This document shows, piece by piece, positions 1 through 9,169 of a stretch of 64,000 nucleotides of DNA (positions are counted from its first letter, which is position 1; the number at the start of each line of letters is the position of its first letter). Under the pieces are notes generated by a model. The model made no database searches and was not told the DNA's origin. It saw only the letters and a list, made by a program, of their open reading frames with translations. The translations under genes were made by a program, and so were the position numbers. The stretch covers positions 248,001 to 312,000 of the forward strand of contig NZ_FNHZ01000002.1 of NCBI RefSeq assembly GCF_900103815.1, given 5' to 3'. Origin of the DNA: Lachnospira pectinoschiza. Lineage in GTDB: Bacteria > Bacillota > Clostridia > Lachnospirales > Lachnospiraceae.

Positions 1-346
1 CGATTATATTAAGAATAACGCCGCTAAAGAAATAGACATTAAACTTAAAAGAACCCCAGAGTCTTTCTAAACTTGTTCCTATCATGTAATAGAAATATAG
101 GGCAAAAAATATAAAAATAATACTAGTTGAAGGTGGCTGAATGATATAAGTAACAAGTCTCCAAACCTGTCCTCTCATAATCATCTTAAAATTAAGTGAA
201 AGAAAAGTGGAATATAAGTCTATTCCTGTAAGCTGCTGTGAAATATACAAAACATAACCGATGATGTATAAAACAATGATGTAGTTCATAAGGTTAGGAA
301 TTGCGTATTTACCGTACTTTCTTTCTAATTTTCTCATAAAATTCAT
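1..346 (-). CDS. Rhomboid-like membrane protein, 3' end outside the window
   Basis: About 115 N-terminal residues are visible, starting MNFMRKLERK. There is a basic N-terminus, a membrane segment near residues 20-38, the stretch GQVWRLVTYIIQPP near residues 55-70, a second membrane segment, and then LERLWGSFKFNVYF. A conserved G-x-x-W-R-L-x-T motif after the first helix, followed by a loop ending in W-G, is typical of rhomboid-fold proteins. The catalytic Ser and His would lie beyond the cut, so protease activity cannot be judged. The start at 346 is preceded by the ribosome site AGAGGTG. It is divergent from the activase gene. The family call is inference from the fold motif. Confidence 0.6.
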   Translation of the reverse strand, partial: MNFMRKLERKYGKYAIPNLMNYIIVLYIIGYVLYISQQLTGIDLYSTFLSLNFKMIMRGQVWRLVTYIIQPPSTSIIFIFFALYFYYMIGTSLERLWGSFKFNVYFFSGVILNII

Positions 347-401
347 TAGTTTTCACCTCTAGTAATTTTTTATGTCAAATTGTACAGACATTACTATAAA
401 T

Positions 402-431
402 AGTATAAAAAAGACACCCCATCTTTGTCAA
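402..431 (-). promoter_or_regulatory. Sigma-A-type promoter of the rhomboid-like gene
   Basis: Reading the minus strand, TTGACA (426-431) is followed after 18 bases by TATACT (402-407). Transcription would begin near 395, giving a leader of about 50 bases. Seen by eye; no expression data. Confidence 0.6.
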
Positions 432-650
432 TTAATCAGATAATTAATTCACATTTTATTTAGCTTAATTTCATAATTTCTAAGATTGTATACAGTTGAA
501 ATTTGACTAGCTTTCCACTATAATAAATCAGATTGCATATTTTAGAACTTTTTGCTTTTATATACATTTTCTTTCTTATTAAAATGTATCACAGAATTGT
601 TTACAAATTGTTAAAGGCAATTAAATTATACTTATGCTTTTAAAACTTTT

Positions 651-675
651 AGGAGGAGGTGCGGAAAATTCCGCA
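651..675 (+). promoter_or_regulatory. Ribosome binding site with a hairpin in the spacer
   Basis: A strong Shine-Dalgarno run AGGAGGAGGT (651-660) is followed directly by the palindrome GCGGAAAATTCCGC (661-674) and then the start codon at 676. The spacer is too long unless the palindrome folds. A folded hairpin would bring the two closer together. Confidence 0.6.
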
Positions 676-3600
676 ATGAATATGAATAGATATAGACTCG
701 GTATTGATATTGGTTCAACAACAGTTAAGATCGCAATATTAGCTGATAATAACGACATTTTATTTTCTGACTACGAGAGACATTTTGCCAATATCCAAGA
801 AACTCTACAATCTTTGCTTGAAAAGGCTAAAGAAAAGCTAGGTGACTTTGAAGTATATCCAGTAATCACAGGTTCTGGTGGACTTACACTTGCTAAACAT
901 TTAGGCGTACCATTCACTCAGGAAGTAGTTGCAGTATCTACTGCCCTTCAAGACTACGCTCCACAATGTGATGTAGCTATTGAACTTGGTGGTGAAGATG
1001 CCAAGATTATATATTTTACAAACGGTATTGATCAGAGAATGAACGGTATCTGTGCTGGTGGTACAGGTTCTTTCATCGACCAGATGGCCTCTCTTTTACA
1101 GACTGATGCTATGGGGCTTAATGAATACGCTAAGAATTATAAATCTATCTACCCTATCGCAGCTAGATGTGGTGTATTTGCAAAGACTGATATCCAGCCA
1201 CTTATTAACGAAGGTGCTACAAAGGAAGATTTATCTGTTTCAATTTTCCAGGCCGTAGTAAACCAGACTATTTCAGGTCTTGCACAGGGTAAGCCAATTA
1301 GAGGTAACGTTGCCTTCCTTGGTGGCCCACTTCATTTCTTATCAGAGCTTAGACAGTGCTTTATTAGAACTTTAAGCCTTGGACCTGAGAATATCATTGC
1401 ACCTGACCACTCACATTTATTTGCAGCAGTAGGTTCTGCTATGAATTATGATGAAAATGTTTTCGTGGCCGTAGATGATATTATTACACGTTTAAAAAAC
1501 AAGGTTCAGTTAGAATTTGAGGTTGCTCGTATGGAACCTCTATTTAAGAACCAGTTAGAATATGATGGATTTACTTTAAGACACAGCGCTCACAAGGTAA
1601 AGACTGCCCCACTTGAAAGCTATGAGGGTAATTGTTACTTAGGTGTTGATGCTGGTTCTACAACAACTAAGGTTGCTTTGGTTGATGATGAAGGAAATCT
1701 TTTATATTCATTTTACTCAAGCAACAATGGTTCTCCACTTGCTACAACAATTAAGGCTATTAAGGAGATTTACTCTAAGCTTAGTCCAAAGGCTAAGATT
1801 GTTAGCTCATGCTCAACAGGTTATGGTGAAGCCCTAATTAAGGCTGCTCTTATGCTTGATGAGGGTGAAGTTGAAACTGTATCTCACTACTATGCCGCTG
1901 CTTTCTTTGATCCACAGGTTGACTGTATCATTGATATCGGTGGACAGGATATGAAGTGTATCAAGATTAAGAACCAGACAGTTGATTCCGTTCAGTTAAA
2001 TGAAGCCTGTTCTTCAGGCTGTGGTTCATTTATTGAAACATTTGCAAAATCACTTAATTACTCAGTTCAGGACTTCGCAAAGGCTGCTCTTTTTGCTAAG
2101 TATCCTATTGACCTTGGTACTCGTTGTACAGTTTTCATGAATTCTAAGGTTAAGCAGGCTCAGAAGGAAGGCGCTGAAGTTGCTGATATTTCTGCAGGTT
2201 TAGCATACTCTGTAATTAAGAACGCTCTTTATAAGGTTATTAAGATTTCTGATCCAGGTGATTTAGGTAAGCACATCGTTGTTCAGGGTGGTACATTCTA
2301 CAACAACGCTGTTCTTCGTTCTTTCGAGAAGATCACAGGTGTTCAGGCTATTAGACCTGATATAGCTGGTATTATGGGTGCTTTCGGTGCCGCCCTTATT
2401 GCTAGAGAAAGATATGATGGTATTTCAGATTCATCAATGCTTTCAATTGATCAGATCAATAACTTAACTTATGAAACAACTCTTACAAGATGTAAGGGAT
2501 GTACAAACCAGTGTCATTTAACAATTAATAAGTTCTCTGGTAACAGAAGATTTATCACTGGTAATAGATGTGAAAAGGGACTTGGTAAGGAAAAGAATAA
2601 GAATAAGCTTCCTAACCTATTTGATTATAAGTTCCATAGATTATTTGACTACGAGCCACTTAGCGAAGCTGAGGCAACTCGTGGTACAGTTGGTATTCCA
2701 AGAGTTCTTAACATGTATGAGAACTACCCATTCTGGTTTACTTTATTTAACGACTTAAAGTATAGAGTTGTTTTATCACCAAGCTCAAACCGTAAGATTT
2801 ACGAACTTGGTATTGAATCAATTCCTTCAGAATCAGAATGTTATCCTGCTAAGTTAGCTCATGGACATATTTCATGGTTAATCAAGAACAAGGTTAAGTT
2901 CATTTGGTATCCATGTATTCCTTACGAGCACAAGGAAATTGAGAATACTAATAATCATTACAACTGCCCTATCGTTACTTCTTATGCTGAAAATATTAAG
3001 AATAACGTAGAGGAAATCAAAACTGAAAATATCAACTTTAGAAATCCATTTATGACTTTTGAGAGTAAGGAAATTCTTACAAAGCGTTTAGTTGAAGAAT
3101 TATCTGATATTCCAGCTAGAGAAGTTAAGAAGGCTGTAAGTCATGCCTGGGATGAATTAATGCAATCTAAGGAAGATGTAAGAAAGAAGGGTGAAGAGGT
3201 AATTAAGTATCTTCACGATACTGGAAAGCACGGTATTGTCCTTGCTGGTAGACCTTACCACGTTGACCCTGAAATCAACCACGGTATTCCTGAATTAATT
3301 AACTCTTATGGAATTGCCGTATTAACTGAGGATTCAATATCACATTTAGGTAAGGTTGATAGACCACTTGTTGTTATGGATCAGTGGATGTATCATTCAA
3401 GACTTTACGCAGCTGCAAGCTATGTAAGAACTGATGATAGCCTTGATTTAATTCAGCTTAACTCATTTGGTTGTGGTCTTGATGCTGTTACAACAGATGC
3501 TGTTAATGATATTTTATCTAAGGCAGGTAAGATTTATACTGTCTTAAAGATTGATGAGGTTAATAACCTTGGTGCTGCAAGAATTAGAGTTCGTTCTTTA

Positions 3601-4917
3601 ATTGCTGCCCTTAAGGTTAGAGAACTTCATAACTACAAGAGAAAGGTTGAAAGTGCTGCATTTAACAAGATTGAATTCACTGAAGAGATGCGTAAGAATT
3701 ACACAATTCTTTGCCCTCAGATGTCACCAATTCACTTTGATTTACTTGCACCAACCCTTAATGCTTGTGGTTACAACTTCGTTGTCCTTGATAACGATAA
3801 CAAATCAGCCGTAGATGTAGGTTTAAAGTACGTTAATAACGATGCTTGCTACCCTTCTCTTATGGTTGTTGGTCAGATTATGGATGCTGTCCTTTCTGGT
3901 AAATATGATATGAAGAAAACTGCTATTATCATCTCTCAGACAGGTGGTGGTTGTAGAGCTTCTAACTATATTGGATTTATTAGAAGAGCCCTTGCTAAGG
4001 CTGGCTTAGAATATGTACCTGTTATTTCACTTTCTGCTCAGGGAATTGAAAAGAACTCAGGCTTTACATACACTATTCCAATGCTTAAGAAGGCTATGAT
4101 GGCTATTGAATATGGCGATGTATTTATGAATGTTGTTTATAGAACAAGACCTTACGAGGCCGTTCCTGGTTCTGTAAATGCACTTCACGATAAGTGGAAG
4201 AAGGTTGTTATTGAGCAGTTAACTAAGAAGCGTGTAAATATGAGAGAATTCAACAAGAATCTCCACGCTATTGTAAAGGATTTCGATGAAATTCCATTAC
4301 TTGACATCAAGAAGCCAAGAGTTGGTATTGTTGGTGAAATCTTAGTTAAGTTCATGCCAGCTGCTAATAACTACTTAGTTGAGTTACTTGAATCTGAGGG
4401 TGCTGAGGCCGTAGTTCCAGACTTAATGGGCTTCCTGCTCTACAGTGCAGAGAATACAAACTTTAAGCATCAATACCTTGGTGCTCCAAAAAAGACTGCC
4501 CTTATTGGTAACACACTTATTAGCTTCCTTGAATGGTTCAGAAAAGAAGGTAACAAGGCTTTAGCTGCAAGTAAGCGTTTTGATGCTCCATCATCAATTA
4601 AAGAAACTGCTAACCTTGCTAAGGACTTAGTTTCTCTTGGTAACCAGACAGGTGAAGGTTGGTTACTTACTGGTGAAATGATTGAATTAATTCACAACGG
4701 TGCCGGCAATATCGTTTGCTGTCAGCCATTTGGTTGCTTACCTAACCACATCGTTGGTAAGGGTGTAATTAAGGAATTAAGAGCTGCATTCCCTGAATCT
4801 AATATCATCGCAGTTGATTACGATCCAGGTGCTTCTGAAGTTAACCAGCTTAACAGAATTAAGCTTATGCTTTCAACAGCTAATAAAAACCTTAAGAAAG
4901 AACAAAAAATTTCATAA
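676..4917 (+). CDS. Double-domain 2-hydroxyacyl-CoA dehydratase activase (BadF/BcrA/HgdC family with DUF2229)
   Basis: A very long protein (about 1413 residues from this start) with two BadF-type ASKHA ATPase domains. Each has the opening motif G-x-D-x-G-S-T-T-x-K (near residues 10 and 325). A linker follows with [10 protein letters not shown], a likely metal-binding Cys cluster, and a C-terminal DUF2229/dehydratase-like half contains [13 protein letters not shown]. Family knowledge: activases use ATP to drive an electron through a [4Fe-4S] cluster into 2-hydroxyacyl-CoA dehydratases. The fused long version is common in anaerobes without an adjacent dehydratase, so the true substrate is unknown. 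I chose 676 rather than 634 because the ribosome site lies between them and [13 protein letters not shown] matches the usual family start. No dehydratase genes are adjacent. Confidence 0.88.
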   Translation: MNMNRYRLGIDIGSTTVKIAILADNNDILFSDYERHFANIQETLQSLLEKAKEKLGDFEVYPVITGSGGLTLAKHLGVPFTQEVVAVSTALQDYAPQCDVAIELGGEDAKIIYFTNGIDQRMNGICAGGTGSFIDQMASLLQTDAMGLNEYAKNYKSIYPIAARCGVFAKTDIQPLINEGATKEDLSVSIFQAVVNQTISGLAQGKPIRGNVAFLGGPLHFLSELRQCFIRTLSLGPENIIAPDHSHLFAAVGSAMNYDENVFVAVDDIITRLKNKVQLEFEVARMEPLFKNQLEYDGFTLRHSAHKVKTAPLESYEGNCYLGVDAGSTTTKVALVDDEGNLLYSFYSSNNGSPLATTIKAIKEIYSKLSPKAKIVSSCSTGYGEALIKAALMLDEGEVETVSHYYAAAFFDPQVDCIIDIGGQDMKCIKIKNQTVDSVQLNEACSSGCGSFIETFAKSLNYSVQDFAKAALFAKYPIDLGTRCTVFMNSKVKQAQKEGAEVADISAGLAYSVIKNALYKVIKISDPGDLGKHIVVQGGTFYNNAVLRSFEKITGVQAIRPDIAGIMGAFGAALIARERYDGISDSSMLSIDQINNLTYETTLTRCKGCTNQCHLTINKFSGNRRFITGNRCEKGLGKEKNKNKLPNLFDYKFHRLFDYEPLSEAEATRGTVGIPRVLNMYENYPFWFTLFNDLKYRVVLSPSSNRKIYELGIESIPSESECYPAKLAHGHISWLIKNKVKFIWYPCIPYEHKEIENTNNHYNCPIVTSYAENIKNNVEEIKTENINFRNPFMTFESKEILTKRLVEELSDIPAREVKKAVSHAWDELMQSKEDVRKKGEEVIKYLHDTGKHGIVLAGRPYHVDPEINHGIPELINSYGIAVLTEDSISHLGKVDRPLVVMDQWMYHSRLYAAASYVRTDDSLDLIQLNSFGCGLDAVTTDAVNDILSKAGKIYTVLKIDEVNNLGAARIRVRSLIAALKVRELHNYKRKVESAAFNKIEFTEEMRKNYTILCPQMSPIHFDLLAPTLNACGYNFVVLDNDNKSAVDVGLKYVNNDACYPSLMVVGQIMDAVLSGKYDMKKTAIIISQTGGGCRASNYIGFIRRALAKAGLEYVPVISLSAQGIEKNSGFTYTIPMLKKAMMAIEYGDVFMNVVYRTRPYEAVPGSVNALHDKWKKVVIEQLTKKRVNMREFNKNLHAIVKDFDEIPLLDIKKPRVGIVGEILVKFMPAANNYLVELLESEGAEAVVPDLMGFLLYSAENTNFKHQYLGAPKKTALIGNTLISFLEWFRKEGNKALAASKRFDAPSSIKETANLAKDLVSLGNQTGEGWLLTGEMIELIHNGAGNIVCCQPFGCLPNHIVGKGVIKELRAAFPESNIIAVDYDPGASEVNQLNRIKLMLSTANKNLKKEQKIS

Positions 4918-5034
4918 TAGACTTTAGGAAATTATGACTTTGACTTCTGTTTAACAACTAACCTAATAAGATATTGAAAATCTTTGCAACAAGATATATA
5001 ATATAACTAATCTATGAATGGAGGTCGTGACAAA

Positions 5035-5151
5035 ATGTTTTTATTATTTTTAGGACCAATTATTGGTGTTTCAATTGCTATAATTGCAAGTGTTGTTTTA
5101 GTTTCAGTAATCTCAGGTGTGATTGCTGCTGAAGAAGACGACAATGAATAA
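5035..5151 (+). CDS. Small membrane protein, 38 residues
   Basis: A 38-residue frame starts MFLLFLGPIIGV, runs through one hydrophobic helix of about 28 residues and ends in the acidic tail AAEEDDNE. A good ribosome site, GGAGGT, lies 9 bases before the ATG, and a strong terminator follows 11 bases after the stop. The gene is therefore boxed like a real transcript. The layout suggests a single-pass peptide with its charged tail in the cytoplasm or outside; the orientation cannot be decided. I recognise no family. It may share a transcript with the activase 117 bases upstream. Confidence 0.6.
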   Translation: MFLLFLGPIIGVSIAIIASVVLVSVISGVIAAEEDDNE

Positions 5152-5162
5152 AAATGTTAATG

Positions 5163-5193
5163 AAGACTCTAGCGAAAGCTAGAGTCTTTTTTT
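5163..5193 (+). terminator. Rho-independent terminator
   Basis: An 11-base stem (AAGACTCTAGC with GCTAGAGTCTT) closes on the tetraloop GAAA and is followed by a run of T. It ends the transcript of the 38-residue peptide and probably of the activase. Confidence 0.9.
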
Positions 5194-5200
5194 ATAGGCT

Positions 5201-5416
5201 TCTGGGCTAAACAGAGAAGCTTATTACTCTCTCCCGATTGGGGTCTAAATTTCCGGGGTTTGTGCCTCTATTCTTGTATTTTCGGGCCTCTAGCCACTAC
5301 CAGCTTGCTTTCTTTCTGGAACTAAACAAAGAAGCTTATTATTTTTCTCTCCATTGGGACTTAAATTTCCGGGGTTTGTGCCTCTATTACTCATATTACC
5401 GGTTAAAAGGCACTAC
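5201..5416. repeat. Imperfect direct repeat, two copies, 114-base period
   Basis: Copy one (5201-5300) and copy two (5315-5416) share TAAACARAGAAGCTTATTA, then AAATTTCCGGGGTTTGTGCC, and both end in a CACTAC motif, with divergence between. The copies are old or under weak constraint. They lie beyond a terminator, so they are probably not translated. Confidence 0.7.
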
Positions 5417-5744
5417 TTTTTAATTTCCATTTTTTTATTAATTCTTCTAAATTGACTTTTTACCATACAATCAATAATTTCAGCCACCTAGCTTAAATCT
5501 CGTTTGTGACTTTTTCTAGCACTTATGATTATAAAAGCACATCAGAAAATAGTTAAATTTTTTTACGGTGGCTATACTTACTTAATTCTTAAATTTAGGC
5601 ACAGGTTTTAAATTTGGATTTCTTGGTCGTTTGACTTTATTTCAACATCTCCTTAAAATAGTCAAATCCTTTCAAATAGAGCTTTTTGAGTTTGTGCCTT
5701 AAACTTGTTCGAATACGATTCACAGGCACAAATACGCCGAAATA

Positions 5745-5846
5745 AGAGGGTTCAAAAAGATTCCACCTCAAAGCCAGATAAAGAAATTAACTCTAACACC
5801 GAATTTAGAGGGTTCAAAAAGATTCCACCACAAAACCAGATAAAGA
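5745..5846. repeat. Short direct repeat, two copies, 62-base period
   Basis: AGAGGGTTCAAAAAGATTCC occurs at 5745 and again at 5807. Each copy is followed by AC, three to four variable bases and an AARCCAGATAAAGA tail. The two copies are nearly identical over about 40 bases. No coding role is visible. Confidence 0.7.
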
Positions 5847-5918
5847 GTCAACACCCCCTAATCTAGTGCTTTTAGAAAACTGACATCTCACCCGGACTCC
5901 CCCTCACTCCAAAGCAAT

Positions 5919-5958
5919 AAAAAAACAAGCTCGCTATGACCGGAACACAGCGAACTTG
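5919..5958 (-). terminator. Rho-independent terminator, minus strand
   Basis: Read on the minus strand, CAAGTTCGCT (5949-5958) pairs with AGCGAGCTTG (5926-5935), all ten positions pairing with one wobble, and a run of seven T follows. It lies about 400 bases past the GGGtGRT stop and probably ends that transcript. Confidence 0.75.
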
Positions 5959-6250
5959 CTTCTTTTAAGTACTTATAAAATTGTAGGTCAAAGACCTATT
6001 TGATTTAAATCAACAGATTCCAAAACTCTCATGTCCTTCTAACATGTCGACTTATTAAAACTTCAATCGAGCTTTAAAATCCTTTTATTTATAGATTGTA
6101 AAATCTAATATCGACAAACTTAAATACTAATTATATCTAGAATAACTAATATCTAATTGGTGACTGCTAACTGCAATCTTAGTGTTTGAGACTAATCTTG
6201 TATTGCTAAAAAGCCTAGTTAGTAATCTTTTTATTTTGTGCCTTGCTTTC

Positions 6251-6290
6251 ATTTTCTAAATGTGATGGATCAGATCACATCTAGAAAAAT
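6251..6290 (-). promoter_or_regulatory. Stable hairpin downstream of GGGtGRT gene
   Basis: ATGTGAT pairs with ATCACAT, and outer arms TTTTCTA and TAGAAAA extend the stem past one mismatch. No T-run follows on the minus strand, so this looks more like an mRNA 3'-end stabiliser or processing site than a terminator. Confidence 0.45.
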
Positions 6291-6355
6291 GATAGCTTAG
6301 CTTGAATTTAATTTAAATTATAAATCATAAATTATAAATGTGTGTTCTAATAATC

Positions 6356-7375
6356 TTAGAACTTACCTGCCTTAGCAGCTTCTTCGATAGAAACGGCAGT
6401 TGAAACTGTCATACCTACCATTGGGTTGTTACCAGCACCGATAAGACCCATCATTTCTACGTGGGCAGGAACTGATGAAGAACCAGCGAACTGTGCATCT
6501 GAATGCATACGTCCCATAGTATCTGTCATACCATATGAAGCTGGACCTGCAGCCATGTTATCTGGGTGAAGTGTACGTCCTGTACCACCACCTGAAGCTA
6601 CTGAGAAGTACTTCTTACCAGCTTCAAGTCTTTCCTTCTTATATGTACCAGCTACTGGATGCTGGAATCTTGTTGGGTTTGTAGAGTTACCTGTGATAGA
6701 AACATCAACGTTTTCCTTCCACATGATAGCTACACCTTCCTGAACATCGTTAGCGCCGTAGCAGTTAACCTTTGCTCTTGGAGAGTTAGCATCCTTTGAG
6801 TAACACTTTCTAAATGCTTCCTTAAGTTCGCCTGTCTTGTAGTCATACTCTGTTTCAACGTATGTGAAACCGTTGATACGAGAAATGATCTGAGCAGCAT
6901 CCTTACCTAAACCGTTAAGGATAACTCTTAAAGGAGTCTTACGAACCTTATTAGCCTTCTCAGCGATACCGATAGCACCTTCAGCAGCAGCGAATGATTC
7001 GTGACCTGCTAAGAATGCGAAACATTCTGTATCTTCTTCAAGAAGCATCTTTCCTAAGTTACCATGTCCTAAACCAACCTTACGACGGTCAGCTACTGAA
7101 CCTGGGATACAGAAAGCCTGTAAACCTTCACCGATAGCTGCAGCAGCTTCTGAAGCCTTACGGCAATCCTTCTTAATAGCAATAGCAGCACCTACTGTGT
7201 AAGCCCACTTTGCGTTCTCAAAACAAATTGGCTGGATACCTTCGATTAAGTGATATACATCGATACCAGCTGCGTCTGTAATTTCCTTACATTCTTCAAT
7301 TGATGAGATACCATATTCCTTTAAAACAGCGAGGATCTGTGGCTCTCTTCTTTCATATGATTCAAATAATGCCAT
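6356..7375 (-). CDS. GGGtGRT family protein
   Basis: About 339 residues. The name-giving motif appears as SGGGTGRTLHPDNMAAGPAS in the C-terminal part, and the end is rich in Gly and Ser. The function of this family is not established, to my knowledge. It is typical of gut Clostridia and is usually found beside an IscU-like scaffold, as here. The start at 7375 (MALFESYERREPQ) is chosen because AGGAGGATAA lies 5 bases upstream. The longer frame begins inside the preceding gene. The 16-base gap to the scaffold gene indicates co-transcription, so a role linked to Fe-S clusters or their cargo is an inference from context only. Confidence 0.8.
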   Translation of the reverse strand: MALFESYERREPQILAVLKEYGISSIEECKEITDAAGIDVYHLIEGIQPICFENAKWAYTVGAAIAIKKDCRKASEAAAAIGEGLQAFCIPGSVADRRKVGLGHGNLGKMLLEEDTECFAFLAGHESFAAAEGAIGIAEKANKVRKTPLRVILNGLGKDAAQIISRINGFTYVETEYDYKTGELKEAFRKCYSKDANSPRAKVNCYGANDVQEGVAIMWKENVDVSITGNSTNPTRFQHPVAGTYKKERLEAGKKYFSVASGGGTGRTLHPDNMAAGPASYGMTDTMGRMHSDAQFAGSSSVPAHVEMMGLIGAGNNPMVGMTVSTAVSIEEAAKAGKF

Positions 7376-7391
7376 TTCAATTATCCTCCTA

Positions 7392-8084
7392 TTACTGTCT
7401 TCTTGGGTCGATGCACTTAACAGCGTCATCAACTCTACCATATTGTCCAGATGCCTTCTTTAAAGCTGTTTCTGCGTCGTCGCCAGCCTTTAAGAAATCC
7501 ATCATCTTACCAAAGTTAACAAACTTATAACCAATGATTTCATCATCTTCGTCTAATGCTACTTCTGTGATGTAACCATCTGTAAGTTCAAGGTAACGTG
7601 GTCCCTTAGCTAATGTACCGTATGTAGTACCAACCATTGAACGAGCACCCTTACCTAAATCTTCAAGACCTGCACCAATCTGAAGTCCGTCTTCAGAGAA
7701 TGCTGACTGTGTTCTACCATAAACGATCTGTAAGAATAATTCTCTCATAGCTGTGTTAATAGCATCACATACAAGGTCTGTATTAAGAGCTTCAAGAAGA
7801 GTAAGTCCTGGAAGAATTTCAGAAGCCATAGCTGCTGAATGAGTCATTCCTGAACATCCGATTGTCTCTACAAGAGCTTCCTGAATAATTCCGTCTTTTA
7901 CGTTAAGGGAAAGCTTACAAGCTCCCTGCTGAGGTGCACACCAGCCAATACCGTGTGTATAGCCAGATATATCCTCGATTTTCTTTGCCTGTACCCATTT
8001 TGCTTCTTCTGGAATAGGAGCTGCGCCATGGTGTACTCCCTGTGTTACAGGGCACATGTTTTTAATTTCTGTTGAATATAACAT
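7392..8084 (-). CDS. IscU/NifU-like iron-sulfur cluster assembly scaffold protein
   Basis: About 230 residues. GIGWCAPQQGACKL and later VETIGCSGMTHSAAMASEIL fit the Cys-containing loops of the NifU N-terminal/IscU fold, and a C-terminal extension reaches KCIDPRRQ. Family knowledge: IscU-like scaffolds assemble a transient cluster on three conserved Cys. This longer, divergent version is common in Lachnospiraceae. The start at 8084 (MLYSTEIKNMC) has GGAGGA 6 bases upstream; the earlier ATG would place that site inside the gene. It leads a two-gene unit with GGGtGRT, with its promoter at 8128-8156. Confidence 0.75.
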   Translation of the reverse strand: MLYSTEIKNMCPVTQGVHHGAAPIPEEAKWVQAKKIEDISGYTHGIGWCAPQQGACKLSLNVKDGIIQEALVETIGCSGMTHSAAMASEILPGLTLLEALNTDLVCDAINTAMRELFLQIVYGRTQSAFSEDGLQIGAGLEDLGKGARSMVGTTYGTLAKGPRYLELTDGYITEVALDEDDEIIGYKFVNFGKMMDFLKAGDDAETALKKASGQYGRVDDAVKCIDPRRQ

Positions 8085-8127
8085 ATGTTCCTCCATTAAT
8101 AATAATTTATAGAAACCTTACCTTACT

Positions 8128-8156
8128 ATAATAGTTTATTGATAATTTTTTCTCAA
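8128..8156 (-). promoter_or_regulatory. Promoter of the scaffold-GGGtGRT pair
   Basis: Minus strand: TTGAGA (8151-8156), 17 bases, TATTAT (8128-8133). A TTATCAAT box (8138-8145) sits inside the spacer, where a bound protein would block polymerase. Confidence 0.65.
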
Positions 8157-8230
8157 TACAAAATTGCAAATTTCTGAAAAAAACACAAAAAATACAGTAA
8201 AATCAAGGCTTTATTCATATTTACCCTTTA

Positions 8231-8267
8231 TTATCAATGGAATTAAAATATGATAAAGTTTATCAAT
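8231..8267. promoter_or_regulatory. Candidate operator: palindrome plus TTATCAAT boxes
   Basis: TGATAAAGTTTATCA (8251-8265) is a perfect 7-1-7 palindrome. TTATCAAT occurs at 8231-8238 and 8260-8267, and its complement lies in the promoter spacer at 8138-8145. Three copies within 130 bases upstream of one promoter suggest a regulator binding array. The regulator is unknown. Confidence 0.45.
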
Positions 8268-8300
8268 AATAGCATTTCCCATATATGAATTAAGTGGGCA

Positions 8301-8864
8301 TTAATTTGCCTTTAAATCATCCAAATTTATAAGCTTGCAGTTTGCAATACTCTCTTTCCAAAAATCGTCAACGTCACGATTAAGATAATTGCAAATGATA
8401 CTAGAATTTGCAGCGCCATGCCCAACGATTAAGACATTATTGCCCTCTTTAAGAAGAGGATAGACCTTATCTTCAAGAAAATCCTTAGTTCGCGCTAGTA
8501 AATCCTTAGTAGATTCCCCATTTTTAGAGCCCTTATAGTTCTTTGGATCAGTAAAAAATACATTTACAGGGCAACTACTATCCTCAAAATAGTTAGTAAT
8601 TCCCTCGTATTCACCAAAGCTCATCTCTTTGATTCGCTCATCTATAATAATAGGAGTGTCCCTGCCTTCAAGGAAAAGCTCGGCAGTCTGTCTAGCTCTA
8701 GTTAAAGGCGAACAAAAGCATATATCAAAAGCAATCTCTTTATTCTCCTTTGCCGCCTCACGAGCCATACTAATACCCTGCTCATTTAGTGGAATGTCCG
8801 TCCAGCCCTGTAGCTTCTTTGCCACATTCCAATCAGTTTTTCCATGTCGAATAATATATAACAT
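8301..8864 (-). CDS. Histidine phosphatase family protein (phosphoglycerate mutase-like)
   Basis: 187 residues. The catalytic RHG motif is at residues 6-8 (MLYIIRHGKTDWN). The second catalytic His follows in IVGHGAANSS near residue 147, and the FCSPLTRARQTAE arginine motif sits near residue 52. The size is usual for single-domain members of the branch that includes broad phosphatases such as PhoE and alpha-ribazole phosphatase. No cobalamin genes are nearby, so the substrate is undefined. It stands alone, with the scaffold promoter region downstream. Confidence 0.88.
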   Translation of the reverse strand: MLYIIRHGKTDWNVAKKLQGWTDIPLNEQGISMAREAAKENKEIAFDICFCSPLTRARQTAELFLEGRDTPIIIDERIKEMSFGEYEGITNYFEDSSCPVNVFFTDPKNYKGSKNGESTKDLLARTKDFLEDKVYPLLKEGNNVLIVGHGAANSSIICNYLNRDVDDFWKESIANCKLINLDDLKAN

Positions 8865-9169
8865 AATTACACTTCCCTATTTCTTTTATTTAACAGGGCA
8901 CATTATAGCACAGATACTGCCTTTCTTTAAAGGGCGCCTTTAGGAAAATGTATCTAACCCCGCTAAATTCTAAATAATCCCCCATAAAACTAGTCCCACT
9001 AATCATAACAAGCCCCAACAAGGCTCAACACCCACAGCAACAAAAAACCGGTAGATTTAAGTTAAACTCCATATAAGTAACTCAAAAACCTACCGGTTAA
9101 TCTTTTATACATTTTATCTTTATATCAGTCAAGACTCGCTCGTAAGTCTAGCGCCGAAATCTTACATTC
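8865..9169. other. Intergenic region with a terminator
   Basis: About 300 bases between the phosphatase and the next minus-strand gene. Apart from the long-loop terminator at 9042-9098, I see no gene or repeat. Confidence 0.5.
9042..9098 (-). terminator. Rho-independent terminator with a long loop
   Basis: AACCGGTAG (9046-9054) pairs with CTACCGGTT (9090-9098) around a 35-base loop. On the minus strand a run of T follows. It ends the transcript of the gene at 9170-9889. Confidence 0.75.

Larger units (their letters stand above)
347..675. other. Divergent intergenic region
   Basis: This AT-rich spacer separates the divergent rhomboid-like and activase genes. It holds the minus-strand promoter at 402-431. 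A possible plus-strand -10 box, TATACT, lies at 627-632 without a clear -35 partner. If it is used, transcription would begin after the upstream ATG at 634, which supports the later start of the activase. I see no gene here. Confidence 0.5.
5194..6355. other. 1.16 kb gene-poor region with degenerate repeats
   Basis: No reading frame with a ribosome site and protein-like composition was found on either strand. The left half holds two pairs of imperfect direct repeats (5201-5416 and 5745-5846). The right half is the probable 3' untranslated part of the GGGtGRT transcript, with a hairpin at 6251-6290 and a minus-strand terminator at 5919-5958. The 61-codon frame at 5238-5423 merely spans the first repeat and has no ribosome site. 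Confidence 0.6.

Noticed and set aside
634..675. Upstream start of the activase at 634
   Set aside because: The strong ribosome site lies downstream of this codon, and the extra residues are not part of the family start.
5238..5423. 61-codon frame in the left gene-poor region
   Set aside because: It spans the two copies of a degenerate direct repeat, lacks a ribosome site and lies beyond a terminator.
5194..6355. rRNA or tRNA in the gene-poor stretch
   Set aside because: No cloverleaf or conserved rRNA segments were seen; the region is AT-rich with diverged repeats.
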